In this document: piece after piece, positions 42,242 to 51,241 of the stretch
Layout of the letters: each line of letters begins with the position of its first letter
Numbering within the stretch: the first letter of the stretch is position 1
Source of the DNA: Devosia sp. Root436
GTDB lineage: Bacteria > Pseudomonadota > Alphaproteobacteria > Rhizobiales > Devosiaceae
DNA length: 64,000 nucleotides
Assembly (NCBI RefSeq): GCF_001426345.1
Contig: NZ_LMEM01000010.1
Coordinates: 278,135-342,134, forward strand
Reading direction: 5' to 3'
Made by a program: the position numbers and the translations under genes
The notes under the pieces: generated by a model
Database searches by the model: none
Seen by the model: the letters and a program-made list of their open reading frames with translations, nothing else
What the model was told of the DNA's origin: nothing

Positions 42242-44386
42242 ATGACTTTGGCACTCTGGCTGATCGTCCTGTGCGGCGCTCTGTCCATCGTCTACGGCGT
42301 CTACACGACGCAGCAATTGCTGGCCGCCGATAGCGGTTCGGCCCGGATGCAGGAAATTTCGGCGGCCGTCCGCGAAGGCGCATCGGCCTATCTCAAGCGG
42401 CAATATACCACCATCGCCATTGTCGGCGTGGTCATCCTGATCGCCGCCTTCTTCCTGCTCGGCATCTATGCCGCCATCGGCTTCCTGCTCGGCGCGGTGC
42501 TCTCGGGCGCGGCCGGCTTCATCGGCATGAATGTGTCGGTGCGCGCCAATGTCCGCGTGGCGCAGGCGGCCACCAGCTCGCTGGCCAAGGGGCTCGATCT
42601 CGCCTTCAAGTCGGGCGCCGTCACCGGCATGCTCGTGGCCGGTTTGGGCCTGCTCGGCGTCACCCTCTATTTCATGATCCTCACCCAGGGGCTGGGCTTC
42701 GAGCCGACCAGCCGCAGCGTCATCGATGCGCTGGTGGCCCTCAGCTTCGGCGCCTCGCTCATCTCCATCTTCGCCCGTCTCGGCGGCGGCATCTTCACCA
42801 AGGGTGCCGACGTGGGCGGCGACATGGTGGGCAAGGTCGAAGCCGGCATTCCGGAAGACGATCCGCGCAACCCGGCCACCATTGCCGACAATGTGGGCGA
42901 CAATGTCGGCGACTGCGCCGGCATGGCCGCCGACCTGTTCGAGACCTACGTGGTGACCATCGTCGCCACCATGGTCCTGGCGGCCATCATCCTGCCCGAT
43001 GCGTTCAAGCTCATCGGCATGGTGCTGCCTCTGGCCATTGGCGGCGCCTGCGTCGTCACCTCGATCATCGGCACCTACTTCGTCAAGCTGGGCGCCGACA
43101 ACAATATCATGGGCGCCCTCTACAAGGGCATCATCGCCACCGGCGTCCTGTCGCTGGTCGCGCTGCTGCCGGTGCTGTGGTTCGTCTTCGGCGATCTCAA
43201 CGTGGTCATCGAGGCTTCCGACAAGACCTTCACGCCCTGGGCCCTGTTCTGGTGCGGCGTGGCGGGCCTGGTCATTACCGGCCTGATCATCGTCATCACC
43301 GAATATTATACCGGCACGGGTCGCCGTCCGGTCAATTCCATCGCCGAAGCCTCGGTTACCGGCCATGGCACCAACGTCATTCAGGGTCTCGCGGTTTCGC
43401 TGGAATCGACGGCCCTGCCGGCTTTGGTCATCATCGCCGGCATCATCGTCACCTACAACCTGGCGGGCCTGTTCGGCATCGCCTTCGCCGTCGCTACCAT
43501 GCTGGCCCTTGCCGGCATCGTGGTGGCGCTCGATGCCTTCGGCCCGGTCACGGACAATGCCGGCGGGATCGCGGAAATGGCCGGCCTCGACAAGGAAGTG
43601 CGCCACAATACCGACGCGCTCGATGCCGTCGGCAACACCACCAAGGCCGTCACCAAGGGCTATGCCATCGGTTCGGCGGGCCTGGGCGCCCTGGTGCTGT
43701 TCGCGGCCTATACGCAAGACCTGATCTACTTCTCGGGTCTGCCCGATGCCCCGGTCATCTTCCAGGGCGTGGGCCAGCTCACCTTCTCGCTGGCCGACCC
43801 CTATGTCGTGGTGGGCCTGCTGTTCGGTGGCCTGCTGCCGTTCCTCTTCGGCGGCATGAGCATGACCGCCGTGGGCCGCGCCGCCCAGTCGGTGGTGGTG
43901 GAAGTGCGCCGCCAGTTCAAGGAAAAGCCGGGCATCATGGCCGGCACCGAAAAGCCCGACTACGGCCGGGCCGTCGACATGCTGACCAAGGCGGCGATCA
44001 AGGAAATGATCGTGCCATCGCTCCTGCCCGTGCTGTCGCCCATCGTGGTGTTCTTCGTGATCTACTGGATCGCGGGCGCCGCCGCCGGCTTCTCGGCTTT
44101 GGGCGCCATGCTGATGGGCGTCATCGTCACCGGCCTCTTCGTCGCCATTTCCATGACCGCCGGCGGCGGCGCCTGGGACAATGCCAAGAAGAGCTTCGAG
44201 GACGGCTTCACCGACAGCCACGGCGTCAAGCACCTCAAGGGTTCCGACGCCCACAAGGCCTCGGTTACCGGCGACACCGTCGGCGATCCCTACAAGGACA
44301 CGGCCGGCCCGGCCGTCAACCCGATGATCAAGATCACCAATATCGTGGCCCTGCTGCTGCTGGCGGTGCTGGCGCATCTGGGGTGA
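42242..44386 (+). CDS. hppA: Proton-pumping membrane pyrophosphatase, K+-independent type
   Basis: Integral membrane H+-PPase that couples PPi hydrolysis to proton export. The 714-residue product has about 16 hydrophobic segments and the substrate motif [20 protein letters not shown] near residue 189, with acidic repeats DNVGDNVGD. The K+-dependence site reads GNTTKA with Lys468, the residue typical of K+-independent enzymes (K+-dependent ones have Ala). ATG 42242 is chosen. A soluble pyrophosphatase lies 4 kb away. Confidence 0.97.
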   Translation: MTLALWLIVLCGALSIVYGVYTTQQLLAADSGSARMQEISAAVREGASAYLKRQYTTIAIVGVVILIAAFFLLGIYAAIGFLLGAVLSGAAGFIGMNVSVRANVRVAQAATSSLAKGLDLAFKSGAVTGMLVAGLGLLGVTLYFMILTQGLGFEPTSRSVIDALVALSFGASLISIFARLGGGIFTKGADVGGDMVGKVEAGIPEDDPRNPATIADNVGDNVGDCAGMAADLFETYVVTIVATMVLAAIILPDAFKLIGMVLPLAIGGACVVTSIIGTYFVKLGADNNIMGALYKGIIATGVLSLVALLPVLWFVFGDLNVVIEASDKTFTPWALFWCGVAGLVITGLIIVITEYYTGTGRRPVNSIAEASVTGHGTNVIQGLAVSLESTALPALVIIAGIIVTYNLAGLFGIAFAVATMLALAGIVVALDAFGPVTDNAGGIAEMAGLDKEVRHNTDALDAVGNTTKAVTKGYAIGSAGLGALVLFAAYTQDLIYFSGLPDAPVIFQGVGQLTFSLADPYVVVGLLFGGLLPFLFGGMSMTAVGRAAQSVVVEVRRQFKEKPGIMAGTEKPDYGRAVDMLTKAAIKEMIVPSLLPVLSPIVVFFVIYWIAGAAAGFSALGAMLMGVIVTGLFVAISMTAGGGAWDNAKKSFEDGFTDSHGVKHLKGSDAHKASVTGDTVGDPYKDTAGPAVNPMIKITNIVALLLLAVLAHLG

Positions 44387-44410
44387 CCAGACATAGTGAG
44401 GACTGAACTG

Positions 44411-44446
44411 AAGAAGGCCCGGGAGCGATCCCGGGCCTTCTTGTTA
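44411..44446 (+). terminator. Terminator of hppA
   Basis: AAGAAGGCCCGGGA pairs with TCCCGGGCCTTCTT around a short loop and is followed by a T-rich stretch, 25 bases past the hppA stop. Confidence 0.9.
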
Positions 44447-44835
44447 TTCATTGCTGAGCCGGGACCCAAGGTGGGGGTATCACACGCACCAATTTATCCA
44501 TCTTATCCCCCTCCCCAAAATCTCAGGCATACTCCCCCCATCCCTCCGCATGGGCGGCCTGCAGGCGAACAGTGGCGGAGGGCGCCGGGCCGGCTTCGCT
44601 GCCGCGCAGGTTCGAGTAGCGGCCGCTCCCTTCGAGACGGCTTCCGTCTCACTCTTAAATTACTCAGGGGCGTCAGCCGTCTCGGGGTCCGTCCATCCAT
44701 GACAACCGGAGGCTGCATCGGCCGTCCGGACGCACGCGTTGCAAAAACTTCGGGCAAAATGTCGAAGTCCGGCCACCCCGCTCGTCGCCCTGTCAGATGG
44801 CGGCCGGGAGGGCTGCCAGGCACAGGAGAATAAAG
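44447..44835. other. Gene-free interval before the RibD/DHFR-like gene
   Basis: No convincing gene lies in these 390 bases. It holds the second copy of the dispersed element (44494-44544) and a GC-rich stretch without clear repeats. Open frames crossing it have random composition. Confidence 0.6.
44494..44544 (+). repeat. Dispersed element, copy 2
   Basis: Starts with TTATCCATCTTATCCCC at 44494-44510, then AAAA, CT, GCATACT and CATCCC with the same spacing as copy 1 (7227 down to 7177). Confidence 0.6.
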
Positions 44836-45390
44836 ATGCGTAAAGTGACTGCAGGCCTGTTCTATTCCGTCGATGGCGTGGCCGAGGCGCCCGACCAGTT
44901 CCAGTTCGACAGTTTCGACGACGAACTGGGGGCGCTGCTCGGCGGCGTCATGACCGAGGTCGATACGGTGCTGCTGGGCCGCAAGGGCTGGCAGGAATGG
45001 GCGGGCTTCTGGCCCAATGCCGGCGAGGACATGGATTTCGCCAGCTATATCAATGCCGTGCCCAAATTCGTCGCCTCGCACAGCCTCAAGCCGGCCGACC
45101 TGGCGATCTGGCAGAATTCCACGCTGATCGAGGGCGATCTCGAAAGCTTCGTGCGCGATCTCAAGCAGCAGCGGGGCGGCACGATTGCGGTCATGGGCGG
45201 CATGTCGCTGGTGCGCCAATTGCTGCTGGCCGGGCTGATGGACGAACTGACGCTCATCGTCCATCCCGTCGTGGCCGGCAGGGGGCGGCGCCTGTTCGAA
45301 GACGGCACGCCCACCACGCGGCTGGCGCTCAAGAGCAGTCAGATCACCAGCAAGGGCAATGCGGTGCTGACCTATGGCAAGCGCGACTAG
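44836..45390 (+). CDS. RibD C-terminal/dihydrofolate-reductase-like protein
   Basis: A 184-residue reductase-fold protein. KVTAGLFYSVDGVAEAP at the start, TVLLGRKGWQEWAGFWP and IAVMGGMSLVRQLLLAGLMD with the GG turn for NADPH match the RibD_C group. Such lone proteins are seldom characterised; they may reduce small metabolites. An AGGAGAA site precedes ATG 44836. It is followed by a symmetrical terminator. Confidence 0.88.
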   Translation: MRKVTAGLFYSVDGVAEAPDQFQFDSFDDELGALLGGVMTEVDTVLLGRKGWQEWAGFWPNAGEDMDFASYINAVPKFVASHSLKPADLAIWQNSTLIEGDLESFVRDLKQQRGGTIAVMGGMSLVRQLLLAGLMDELTLIVHPVVAGRGRRLFEDGTPTTRLALKSSQITSKGNAVLTYGKRD

Positions 45391-45396
45391 GTTTTG

Positions 45397-45419
45397 TTCT
45401 CTCCCCGACGGGGAGAGAA
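45397..45419. terminator. Perfect inverted repeat between converging genes
   Basis: TTCTCTCCCCG and CGGGGAGAGAA are perfect 11-bp arms around one base, seven bases past the reductase stop. It is placed to end transcripts from both the reductase and the converging marR gene. Confidence 0.7.
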
Positions 45420-45449
45420 TAAGGGCGCTCACCCGATCCATAGGGCGGC

Positions 45450-45899
45450 TCATGTCCGTGCGGCGCCATCCTGGGTTTCCAGCACGGCTATGATGCGCTT
45501 GATCAGTCCGAAGAACTGGCTGCGCTCCTCGGGCGTGAGCTGTTCCAGCACCAGCGCATTGATGGCGGTGGCGGCTGCGGCTACGGCGGGAATTTTGTCC
45601 AAGGCCAGCGGCGTCAGGGCAACCAGCGTACTGCGGCCGTCTTCCGGATTGGGCAGGATGGTGACGAGGCCATCGCGCTCCATGCGGGTCAGCGTCGCGG
45701 TCATGGTGGCCTGCTTCACCCCGGCACGCTCCGTCAGCGCCTTCTGCGTCAGGGCCGAGCCATCGTCCAGCGCCAGCAGCACGGGCATATGGGCGGGGCT
45801 GAGACCGAGGGGCGACAGATGCCGCTCCAGTTCACGCACCAGCAGGCGTCCTGCCAGATTGGTGAGGTAGCCCACCGAGCCGTCGCGGTTGAGGGTCAT
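45450..45899 (-). CDS. MarR family transcriptional regulator
   Basis: A 149-residue winged-helix regulator with LTQKALTERAGVKQATMTAT as recognition region and the wing NPEDGRSTLVALT. MarR proteins usually repress a divergent gene and their own gene and respond to phenolic or oxidative signals. It is divergent from cytochrome b561. The ATG at 45899 nearly abuts operator-like repeats and has no ribosome site, so it may be leaderless or start further in. Confidence 0.9.
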   Translation of the reverse strand: MTLNRDGSVGYLTNLAGRLLVRELERHLSPLGLSPAHMPVLLALDDGSALTQKALTERAGVKQATMTATLTRMERDGLVTILPNPEDGRSTLVALTPLALDKIPAVAAAATAINALVLEQLTPEERSQFFGLIKRIIAVLETQDGAART

Positions 45900-45900
45900 T

Positions 45901-45940
45901 TACATAGCTTGCTATCTAAATACATAGTATGCTATCTATA
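45901..45940. promoter_or_regulatory. Tandem 20-bp repeats, likely MarR operator
   Basis: Two directly abutting 20-base repeats (TACATAGCTTGCTATCTAAA and a copy with three changes) fill the start of the marR/cytochrome b561 gap. Each contains a palindrome: ATAGCTTGCTAT and ATAGTATGCTAT. Spacing of two helical turns suits cooperative binding of dimers. Confidence 0.75.
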
Positions 45941-45973
45941 TCCCTCCAGCCAATGCCCCGCAAGGAGCCTGTC

Positions 45974-46510
45974 ATGTCGCTCACCAGCAGTCCAACCCGT
46001 TATGGCGCCGTTGCCATCGCCATCCACTGGCTGACCGCCATCGCCATTATCGGCATGCTGGCCAGCGGCCTCACCGCCGCCAATACGGGCGACGAGGCGG
46101 TCAAGCTCAACCTGCTGCGCGGCCACGCCATCATGGGCGTGCTGATCGGCGTGCTGACGCTGTTGCGCATCGTCTGGTGGCTGGCCTTCGACCAGCGTCC
46201 GGCCGATGCCGCCGGTCTGTCGCGCGGCCAGTCGCTGGCTTCGCATGTCGTGCATTACGGGCTCTATGCGGTCATTCTGGTCATGGTGGCGAGCGGCATC
46301 GCCACCGTCATCCTCAGCGGCGGTGGCGCGCAACTGGCCGGGGCCGCGCCCCTGCCGCTGCCCGATTTCACCCTGGCGCCGCCCTTTAGCGTGCATGGGC
46401 TGCTGGCGCGGGGGCTGCTCGTATTGCTGGCCGGCCATATCGGTGCGGCCTTGTGGCACCAGTTCGTCAGGCGCGACCGGCTGCTGGCGCGGATGGGGGT
46501 GGGGTCATAG
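45974..46510 (+). CDS. Cytochrome b561-type membrane protein
   Basis: A 178-residue four-helix inner-membrane cytochrome with heme-ligand histidines in AIAIHWLTAIAI, LLRGHAIMGVL, FSVHGLLARGLL and LAGHIGAALWHQF. E. coli CybB-type proteins oxidise ubiquinol and pass electrons to superoxide. ATG 45974 follows an AAGGAG site at 45962-45967. It is probably controlled by the divergent MarR protein. Confidence 0.93.
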   Translation: MSLTSSPTRYGAVAIAIHWLTAIAIIGMLASGLTAANTGDEAVKLNLLRGHAIMGVLIGVLTLLRIVWWLAFDQRPADAAGLSRGQSLASHVVHYGLYAVILVMVASGIATVILSGGGAQLAGAAPLPLPDFTLAPPFSVHGLLARGLLVLLAGHIGAALWHQFVRRDRLLARMGVGS

Positions 46511-47102
46511 CGGCGAGGGTCGCAAAGGCCCGCTTCGGCCGGGCCAGTGCCGCGGCAATGGCGCTGACGCAGTCAGCGGGGGTCATGGTGCCGGTATCGA
46601 CCGTCAGGTCATAAATGCCCGGCCTATGCACGGCCTCCTGCCAGCGCCGCACCGGCTCGGGCACGCCTTCGCCGGCCGCATAGAAGCCGCCCTGCGGGTC
46701 GGCATTGCGGCGGGCCATGATGGTTTCGATGGGGCAATGCACGCCCACGAACAGCGCGTCGAGCCCGGCCAGGCGCCGGGCACATTGGGGCAGGATGCCC
46801 AGCGGGGCCGAATAGGCGTCGTGATGGCCCAGGTCGGCAACCACGTCGAAGCCCTGCCGGGCATGGGCGGCGATGGCGTCGTAGAGCGCCAGGTAGAGCC
46901 GCACGACGTCAGGCTCCAGCTCCGGCCGTTCCCCGCCCGGCCGCAAACCTATCCCCGGCTTCAGCGCGTCAGGTAAACTCGCATATTGGGCATCGACGCC
47001 CAGATTGATCCAACGGCCTGGCAGATCTTGCTGCATGGCCCTGGCGATGGAGGATTTACCCGAGCGCGGCACGCCGTTGAGAATGACGATATGGCCGGTC
47101 AT
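46467..47102 (-). CDS. Chloramphenicol phosphotransferase-like P-loop kinase
   Basis: A 211-residue P-loop protein with Walker A GVPRSGKSS (residues 10-18), DVVADLGHHDAY and LFVGVHCPIETIMARR, the pattern of the CPT family. The Streptomyces enzyme phosphorylates chloramphenicol; family members elsewhere have unknown substrates. Its ATG overlaps the serine hydrolase stop (ATGA) and its end overlaps the converging cytochrome gene by 44 bases. Confidence 0.85.
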   Translation of the reverse strand: MTGHIVILNGVPRSGKSSIARAMQQDLPGRWINLGVDAQYASLPDALKPGIGLRPGGERPELEPDVVRLYLALYDAIAAHARQGFDVVADLGHHDAYSAPLGILPQCARRLAGLDALFVGVHCPIETIMARRNADPQGGFYAAGEGVPEPVRRWQEAVHRPGIYDLTVDTGTMTPADCVSAIAAALARPKRAFATLAAMTPPPSAPAAGRA

Positions 47103-48484
47103 GGCACACGGATAGCCGTCATGTTCTGTCCGTTCTGATGCAGCGTCAGGGCCGGTGCGGCGCCATCGACCGGATCGGCGAAGGTGATCTGGGCGTCGAC
47201 GACCCGGAAGAAGTAGCGCTTCTCGCTTTCGGGGAAGATTTCAAAACGCTCCTGCCCGGTCAACTGGGCAAAGAGCCGGTCGTCTTCGGCAGTGATGGTG
47301 ATGGTGATGCCGGGCGCCAGCAGATATTGGCCGGCATAGGGGGGCAGGATAGCCGGATCGACCTCAACGACTTCCCGTGGCGTCGGCTGGGGCCGCAGCG
47401 GCAGCGTCTGGTCCAGCAAATGCAGGCCGATATCCTCGATGCCGGCCTCGGTGACCATGCTGGACAGCACCACGACGCCGTTGCCGGTCTTGCGATCATA
47501 GCCGGCAAAGCTGCGATAGCCGCCGGTAATGCCATTGTGCCAGACGATGTCGCGGCCGCCTTCGATGAGGTTGAACCAGCCCAGCCCGATGACCTCGCCT
47601 GGTCCGCCGGCGGGGCGCGTGCGGTCCAGCATGATGGCAAAGGCTGGCGCAAGCGGGCTTTCCACCGCACCGCTGGCGGCGGCGATGAATTTGGCGAGGT
47701 CGGATGTGTTGGTGACCAGCGCGCCCACCGGCGCGAAGGCATCCATGTCCCAGTTGGGCACCGGCTCGCCTGCGGCGTCATGGCCTTGCGCCATGCCGGC
47801 AATGTCGCCCGGCGCTGTGGCGAGGCGGGTCTCGGTCATGCCGAGAGGATCGAAAATCTGCTGCTGCACCAGTTCGGCATAAGGCTTGCCGCTCACATGC
47901 GCGATGGCCTGGGCCAGCAGGGCGACACCGACATTGGAATATTCGAACTGTTCGCCGATGCCGCGCGGCAGCTCGTATGCGGCGATCCAGGCCATCAGTT
48001 CATCGGCGCCATAACCCGAATAGGGGTTGGCCGCGCCCTCGGCCAGAATGGTCTCGGGCAGGCCGGAAAAGCCGGCGCTGTGGGTGGAAAGATCGAAGGC
48101 GGTGATGGGTTTGCCATCGCGCTCGGGCAGTATCGTGCCTTGGGGCAGGTAGTCGGTCAGCGGCGCATCGAGGTCGATCCTGCCGTCCACCACCAATTGC
48201 GCCAGCAGCACATTGGTCATGACCTTGGTGATCGAGCCGGCCTCGAACAAGGTGTGTTCGTCGATCGGGGCCGGATCGTCCCTGGACAGCGTGCCATGCG
48301 AAACGAAGCGCGGCACGCCGCCCTCGATCACCGCCACAGCTATGGCAACATTGGCATGGTCGCGGTCGATGCGGTCGGCCAGGATCTGTTCGATCGCGGC
48401 GTCAGGCGGCATGGTGGCCTCCTGCGCCATGAGGGGCGTGGCGATCAGCGCGGCGGTGGCGAGTGCGGCGAGGGTGCGTGGCAT
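47099..48484 (-). CDS. Secreted serine hydrolase, class C beta-lactamase fold
   Basis: A 461-residue exported protein with a signal peptide ending near LMAQEA. Catalytic motifs of the AmpC/DD-peptidase fold are present: SxxK as SITK (Ser84, Lys87), YxN as YSN and HNG in VWHNGITGGYRSF. A C-terminal lipocalin-like domain of about 90 residues follows. It could be a peptidase or esterase; a true beta-lactamase role is not shown. It is coupled to the CPT-like kinase gene. Confidence 0.88.
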   Translation of the reverse strand: MPRTLAALATAALIATPLMAQEATMPPDAAIEQILADRIDRDHANVAIAVAVIEGGVPRFVSHGTLSRDDPAPIDEHTLFEAGSITKVMTNVLLAQLVVDGRIDLDAPLTDYLPQGTILPERDGKPITAFDLSTHSAGFSGLPETILAEGAANPYSGYGADELMAWIAAYELPRGIGEQFEYSNVGVALLAQAIAHVSGKPYAELVQQQIFDPLGMTETRLATAPGDIAGMAQGHDAAGEPVPNWDMDAFAPVGALVTNTSDLAKFIAAASGAVESPLAPAFAIMLDRTRPAGGPGEVIGLGWFNLIEGGRDIVWHNGITGGYRSFAGYDRKTGNGVVVLSSMVTEAGIEDIGLHLLDQTLPLRPQPTPREVVEVDPAILPPYAGQYLLAPGITITITAEDDRLFAQLTGQERFEIFPESEKRYFFRVVDAQITFADPVDGAAPALTLHQNGQNMTAIRVP

Positions 48485-48553
48485 CGAAACCTCCCGATTG
48501 TGCAGGGCCGATCACCGGCATGCACAATCCATGCGGCGAGGATGAGGCCGGCG

Positions 48554-49087
48554 CTATTTTGCCGTCTTGGCCAGTTCGATGGAGTCGAGGATTACCTTCT
48601 TGGCGTCCTCATAGCCGCCGACATGGCTGATCTTGGCCCACTTGCCGGGCTCGAGATCCTTGTAGTGGGTGAAGAAGTGCTTCACGCGCTCGACCTGGAT
48701 GGCCTGTATGTCGCTGATATCCTTGATGTCGTCATACATGCGGGTCAGCTTGGGCACCGGCAGAGCGAGGATTTTCTCGTCCTGGCCGCCATCGTCTTCC
48801 ATGAACAGCACGCCGATCGGGCGGCAGCGAACGACGGCGCCGGGCACGAGGGGCCGCGAATTCATGATAATGACGTCGAGCGGGTCGCCATCGCCGCACA
48901 GGGTGTGGGGCACGAAGCCGTAATTGCCTGGATAACGCATCGGCGTATAGAGGAAGCGATCGACGAACAGCGCGCCACTGGCCTTGTCGATTTCGTATTT
49001 GATCGGCTCGCCGCCCATAGGCACTTCGATGATGACATTGAGGTCGTCGGGCGGGTTCTTGCCGGTGGGAATGGCGTCGATATTCAT
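48554..49087 (-). CDS. ppa: Soluble inorganic pyrophosphatase
   Basis: Family I pyrophosphatase of 177 residues with the metal-binding signature DGDPLDVII (Asp66, Asp68, Asp71) and [11 protein letters not shown]. It removes PPi from biosynthesis in the cytoplasm. The start is ATG 49087. The genome therefore has both this enzyme and a proton-pumping one. Confidence 0.97.
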   Translation of the reverse strand: MNIDAIPTGKNPPDDLNVIIEVPMGGEPIKYEIDKASGALFVDRFLYTPMRYPGNYGFVPHTLCGDGDPLDVIIMNSRPLVPGAVVRCRPIGVLFMEDDGGQDEKILALPVPKLTRMYDDIKDISDIQAIQVERVKHFFTHYKDLEPGKWAKISHVGGYEDAKKVILDSIELAKTAK

Positions 49088-49207
49088 GGCTTCAGGTCTC
49101 GTTCATCGGGGAGGCGACAAAGTTGCGGACTTGTGCCCAACCGAGGCCGCAAAGGCAAGCCAGTTTGGCGCAACCCTGCCTGTCCTGCTCTTCAGCGAAG
49201 GAATGCG

Positions 49208-49750
49208 ATGAAACCGATCCTGGCCGCCTTGCTGGCAATTGCCGCCCTCGCCACTCCGGCGCAGGCCGCGTTCAACAGCGCCTATACCGATCTCGACCTC
49301 GACGAATGCCTGGTGCTCGATGCCGACGATTTCGGCGCGAGCTGGGCCTGTCCGGGCTACAAGGGCTATCCGCTGATGGTGAGCGAAGGCGACCTGCGCT
49401 TTTCGCTGATCTACGGCTTCGGCGCCAAGGCGGGTGATGGCCAGACCCTGCCGCCGTTCAACCGGCTGGGGGAAAAGCTCGAATGGCGGCTGAGCAACGA
49501 TCTCGGCCGCTGGATGCCGATCGCGACCATCGTGCGCTATCACACCGCCGATCCCGAAACCGGGGAAGACAAGGGGCAGGTGCTGGTGGTGACGCAACTG
49601 GTCGAGGGCAATAGCTGCCACATCGCCTATATCGATGCGGTGGCCAATGCCAATGCCAACGAATTGGCGCGCCAGGCGGCCGACGCATCGGGGGATTTCG
49701 ACTGCGCCAGCGACGAGGTGGAAATCATCGGCAAGTTCGAGGCTTACTAG
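49208..49750 (+). CDS. Secreted protein of unknown function
   Basis: A 180-residue protein with a signal peptide (MKPILAALLAIAALATPAQA). The mature part has four cysteines (DECLVLD, WACPGY, NSCHIAY, DFDCASD) that may form two disulphides and a LDADDFGASWACPGYKGYP segment. I do not recognise the family. It is divergent from ppa and ends one base before the TerB-like gene. Confidence 0.7.
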   Translation: MKPILAALLAIAALATPAQAAFNSAYTDLDLDECLVLDADDFGASWACPGYKGYPLMVSEGDLRFSLIYGFGAKAGDGQTLPPFNRLGEKLEWRLSNDLGRWMPIATIVRYHTADPETGEDKGQVLVVTQLVEGNSCHIAYIDAVANANANELARQAADASGDFDCASDEVEIIGKFEAY

Positions 49751-49751
49751 G

Positions 49752-50192
49752 CTAGGCCTTTTCGGCTTTGCCGACCTGATTGCGCAATATGGTGCGGTCG
49801 CGGCTGGAGACGCCGATTAGCTCGGCAATGCGCCAGACCATGTTGTCTTCAAGTTCGTGGTTCTTGCGATCGGCAAAGACCACGGTCCACATCATGCGGA
49901 CGATTTCGATCCGGTCTTCCATTTCGAGCTGGGTCAGGCCCGAGGTGAATTTGTAGAAATCCACCGCCTCGGCATCGCGCAAGGCCGCTTCGCGGACCAA
50001 CTTGTCCACGGCGGCTTCATCCATGTCATAATGGTCCTGCAGCGCCTCCCTGATGGCATTGCGTTCCGCGTCCTTCATCTGTCCGTCCACGGCGGCCAGA
50101 TGCACCAGCAGGGCCGCGACGGCCAGCTTGGGGTCGTGGTTGGAAAGAACGGTTTCGGGCTTGTTGAACAGGCGGGTAATGGCCTCGAACAT
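49752..50192 (-). CDS. TerB-like helical protein
   Basis: A 146-residue all-helical protein of the tellurite-resistance TerB/DjlA-N type: AALLVHLAAVDGQMKDAERN with the acidic DGxxxxxE pattern repeated in the second half (VVFADRKNHELEDN). The family is thought to bind metal and act at membranes; real tellurite resistance is not implied. I chose ATG 50192 after a GGAGG site. Confidence 0.83.
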   Translation of the reverse strand: MFEAITRLFNKPETVLSNHDPKLAVAALLVHLAAVDGQMKDAERNAIREALQDHYDMDEAAVDKLVREAALRDAEAVDFYKFTSGLTQLEMEDRIEIVRMMWTVVFADRKNHELEDNMVWRIAELIGVSSRDRTILRNQVGKAEKA

Positions 50193-50390
50193 GGCGCAAG
50201 CCTCCTTCGGGGAGCGGTGGCGAAAAGGGTTTGCACGCCGGGAGGCAGGCAGGGGCAGGATTAGCAGCCCGGCTGTCCGGCGTGAATGGGCGAGGCGCTG
50301 GGTCACGCGCTCTTGACCGGGCTTGATGCGTGGGCGCCACACCCTTCCCCGCGAAAAGGACTCGACTCCATGCAGATTCGGAGTCTAAAT

Positions 50391-50405
50391 GTTCCTGTTT
50401 TGTTC
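50391..50405. promoter_or_regulatory. LexA (SOS) box
   Basis: GTTCCTGTTTTGTTC matches exactly the alphaproteobacterial LexA site GTTC-N7-GTTC. It ends 17 bases before the imuA start codon. Confidence 0.92.
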
Positions 50406-50422
50406 ACATAAGGATTGGTGCG

Positions 50423-51241
50423 ATGCCCGCACCCGACCAGCAACAGCGCCTTGCCGCGCTGCGGGAAACCATTGCCGATATCGAGCGCAAGCCGGCACTG
50501 GCCGAAGCGCGGGTGCTGGCCGAGCAGCAGGATGGCGCCTTTCCGGTATTGGCCGGCGGGATGCTGCAGGAAATGTTCACCGACGAGCGCCGCAATGGGG
50601 GGGCGCTGCTCGGCTTTGCGCTGGCGCAGGCCAAGGGGCTGCTGACCTCGCAGCGGCCGGCCGTCATCTATCTGCAACTGGCCGACGAGGCACAGAAGCT
50701 GGGCATGCCCTACGGGCCGGGTCTCTTGAGCTTCGGCTTCGATCCGGATGCGCTGGTGCTGGTGCGGGCCGCCAATATGGGTGACCTGCTCTGGGCGGCC
50801 GAGGAGGCCATTGCCTGCCGGGCCGTGGCCGCTGTGGTGGCCGATCTCGGCAGTCATTCAAAACTCCTCGATTTCACCGCCAGCCGCCGCCTCAGCCTGC
50901 GCTCGGCGGCGACGGGCGGTTCGATCTTCCTGTTGCGCTACGGGCAGGGGCGCGCGGCGAGCGCGGCGCATCTGCGCTGGCGCCTGTCGCCCGCGCAAAG
51001 TACCCGCCGGCGCCATGACGCCAAGGCTCCCGGTCCACTGCGCTGGCGCGCGGAACTCGAAAAGGGAGCCCTCATCAAGAACGCGATCAAGAACCAGACC
51101 GAATTTCTGCTGGGTTGGACGGAAAATGGATTCGCAACATTCACTGCTCAGCGCCGCCATGCAGACCGGCGCATCGGGAGCGCGACGCTTCCTCGTGCTG
51201 TTCCTGCCCAGTTGGCCGACGGATTACCTCAAACGGCATGA
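50423..51241 (+). CDS. imuA: SOS mutagenesis protein ImuA
   Basis: A 272-residue RecA/SulA-like protein that is part of the ImuA-ImuB-DnaE2 mutasome. LRETIADIERKP opens it; DGAFPVLAGGMLQEMF and ALLGFALAQAKGLL follow. A LexA box sits directly upstream. ATG 50423 is chosen; an extension to 50330 would run across the LexA box. The last 116 bases overlap imuB in another frame. Confidence 0.88.
   Translation: MPAPDQQQRLAALRETIADIERKPALAEARVLAEQQDGAFPVLAGGMLQEMFTDERRNGGALLGFALAQAKGLLTSQRPAVIYLQLADEAQKLGMPYGPGLLSFGFDPDALVLVRAANMGDLLWAAEEAIACRAVAAVVADLGSHSKLLDFTASRRLSLRSAATGGSIFLLRYGQGRAASAAHLRWRLSPAQSTRRRHDAKAPGPLRWRAELEKGALIKNAIKNQTEFLLGWTENGFATFTAQRRHADRRIGSATLPRAVPAQLADGLPQTA

Noticed and set aside
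42077-44377. 766-codon open frame antisense to hppA
   Set aside because: Shadow of a strongly conserved membrane pyrophosphatase; very rich in His, Asp, Gly and Arg.
44396-44833. 145-codon plus-strand frame after hppA
   Set aside because: It begins inside the hppA terminator and has random composition.
47099-48484. Calling the serine hydrolase a beta-lactamase resistance gene
   Set aside because: Only the shared fold motifs are seen; most proteins with this fold and a lipocalin-like tail are peptidases or esterases of unknown substrate.
49752-50192. Calling the TerB-like protein a tellurite resistance determinant
   Set aside because: No terZACD genes are near, and lone TerB-like proteins are widespread without such a phenotype.
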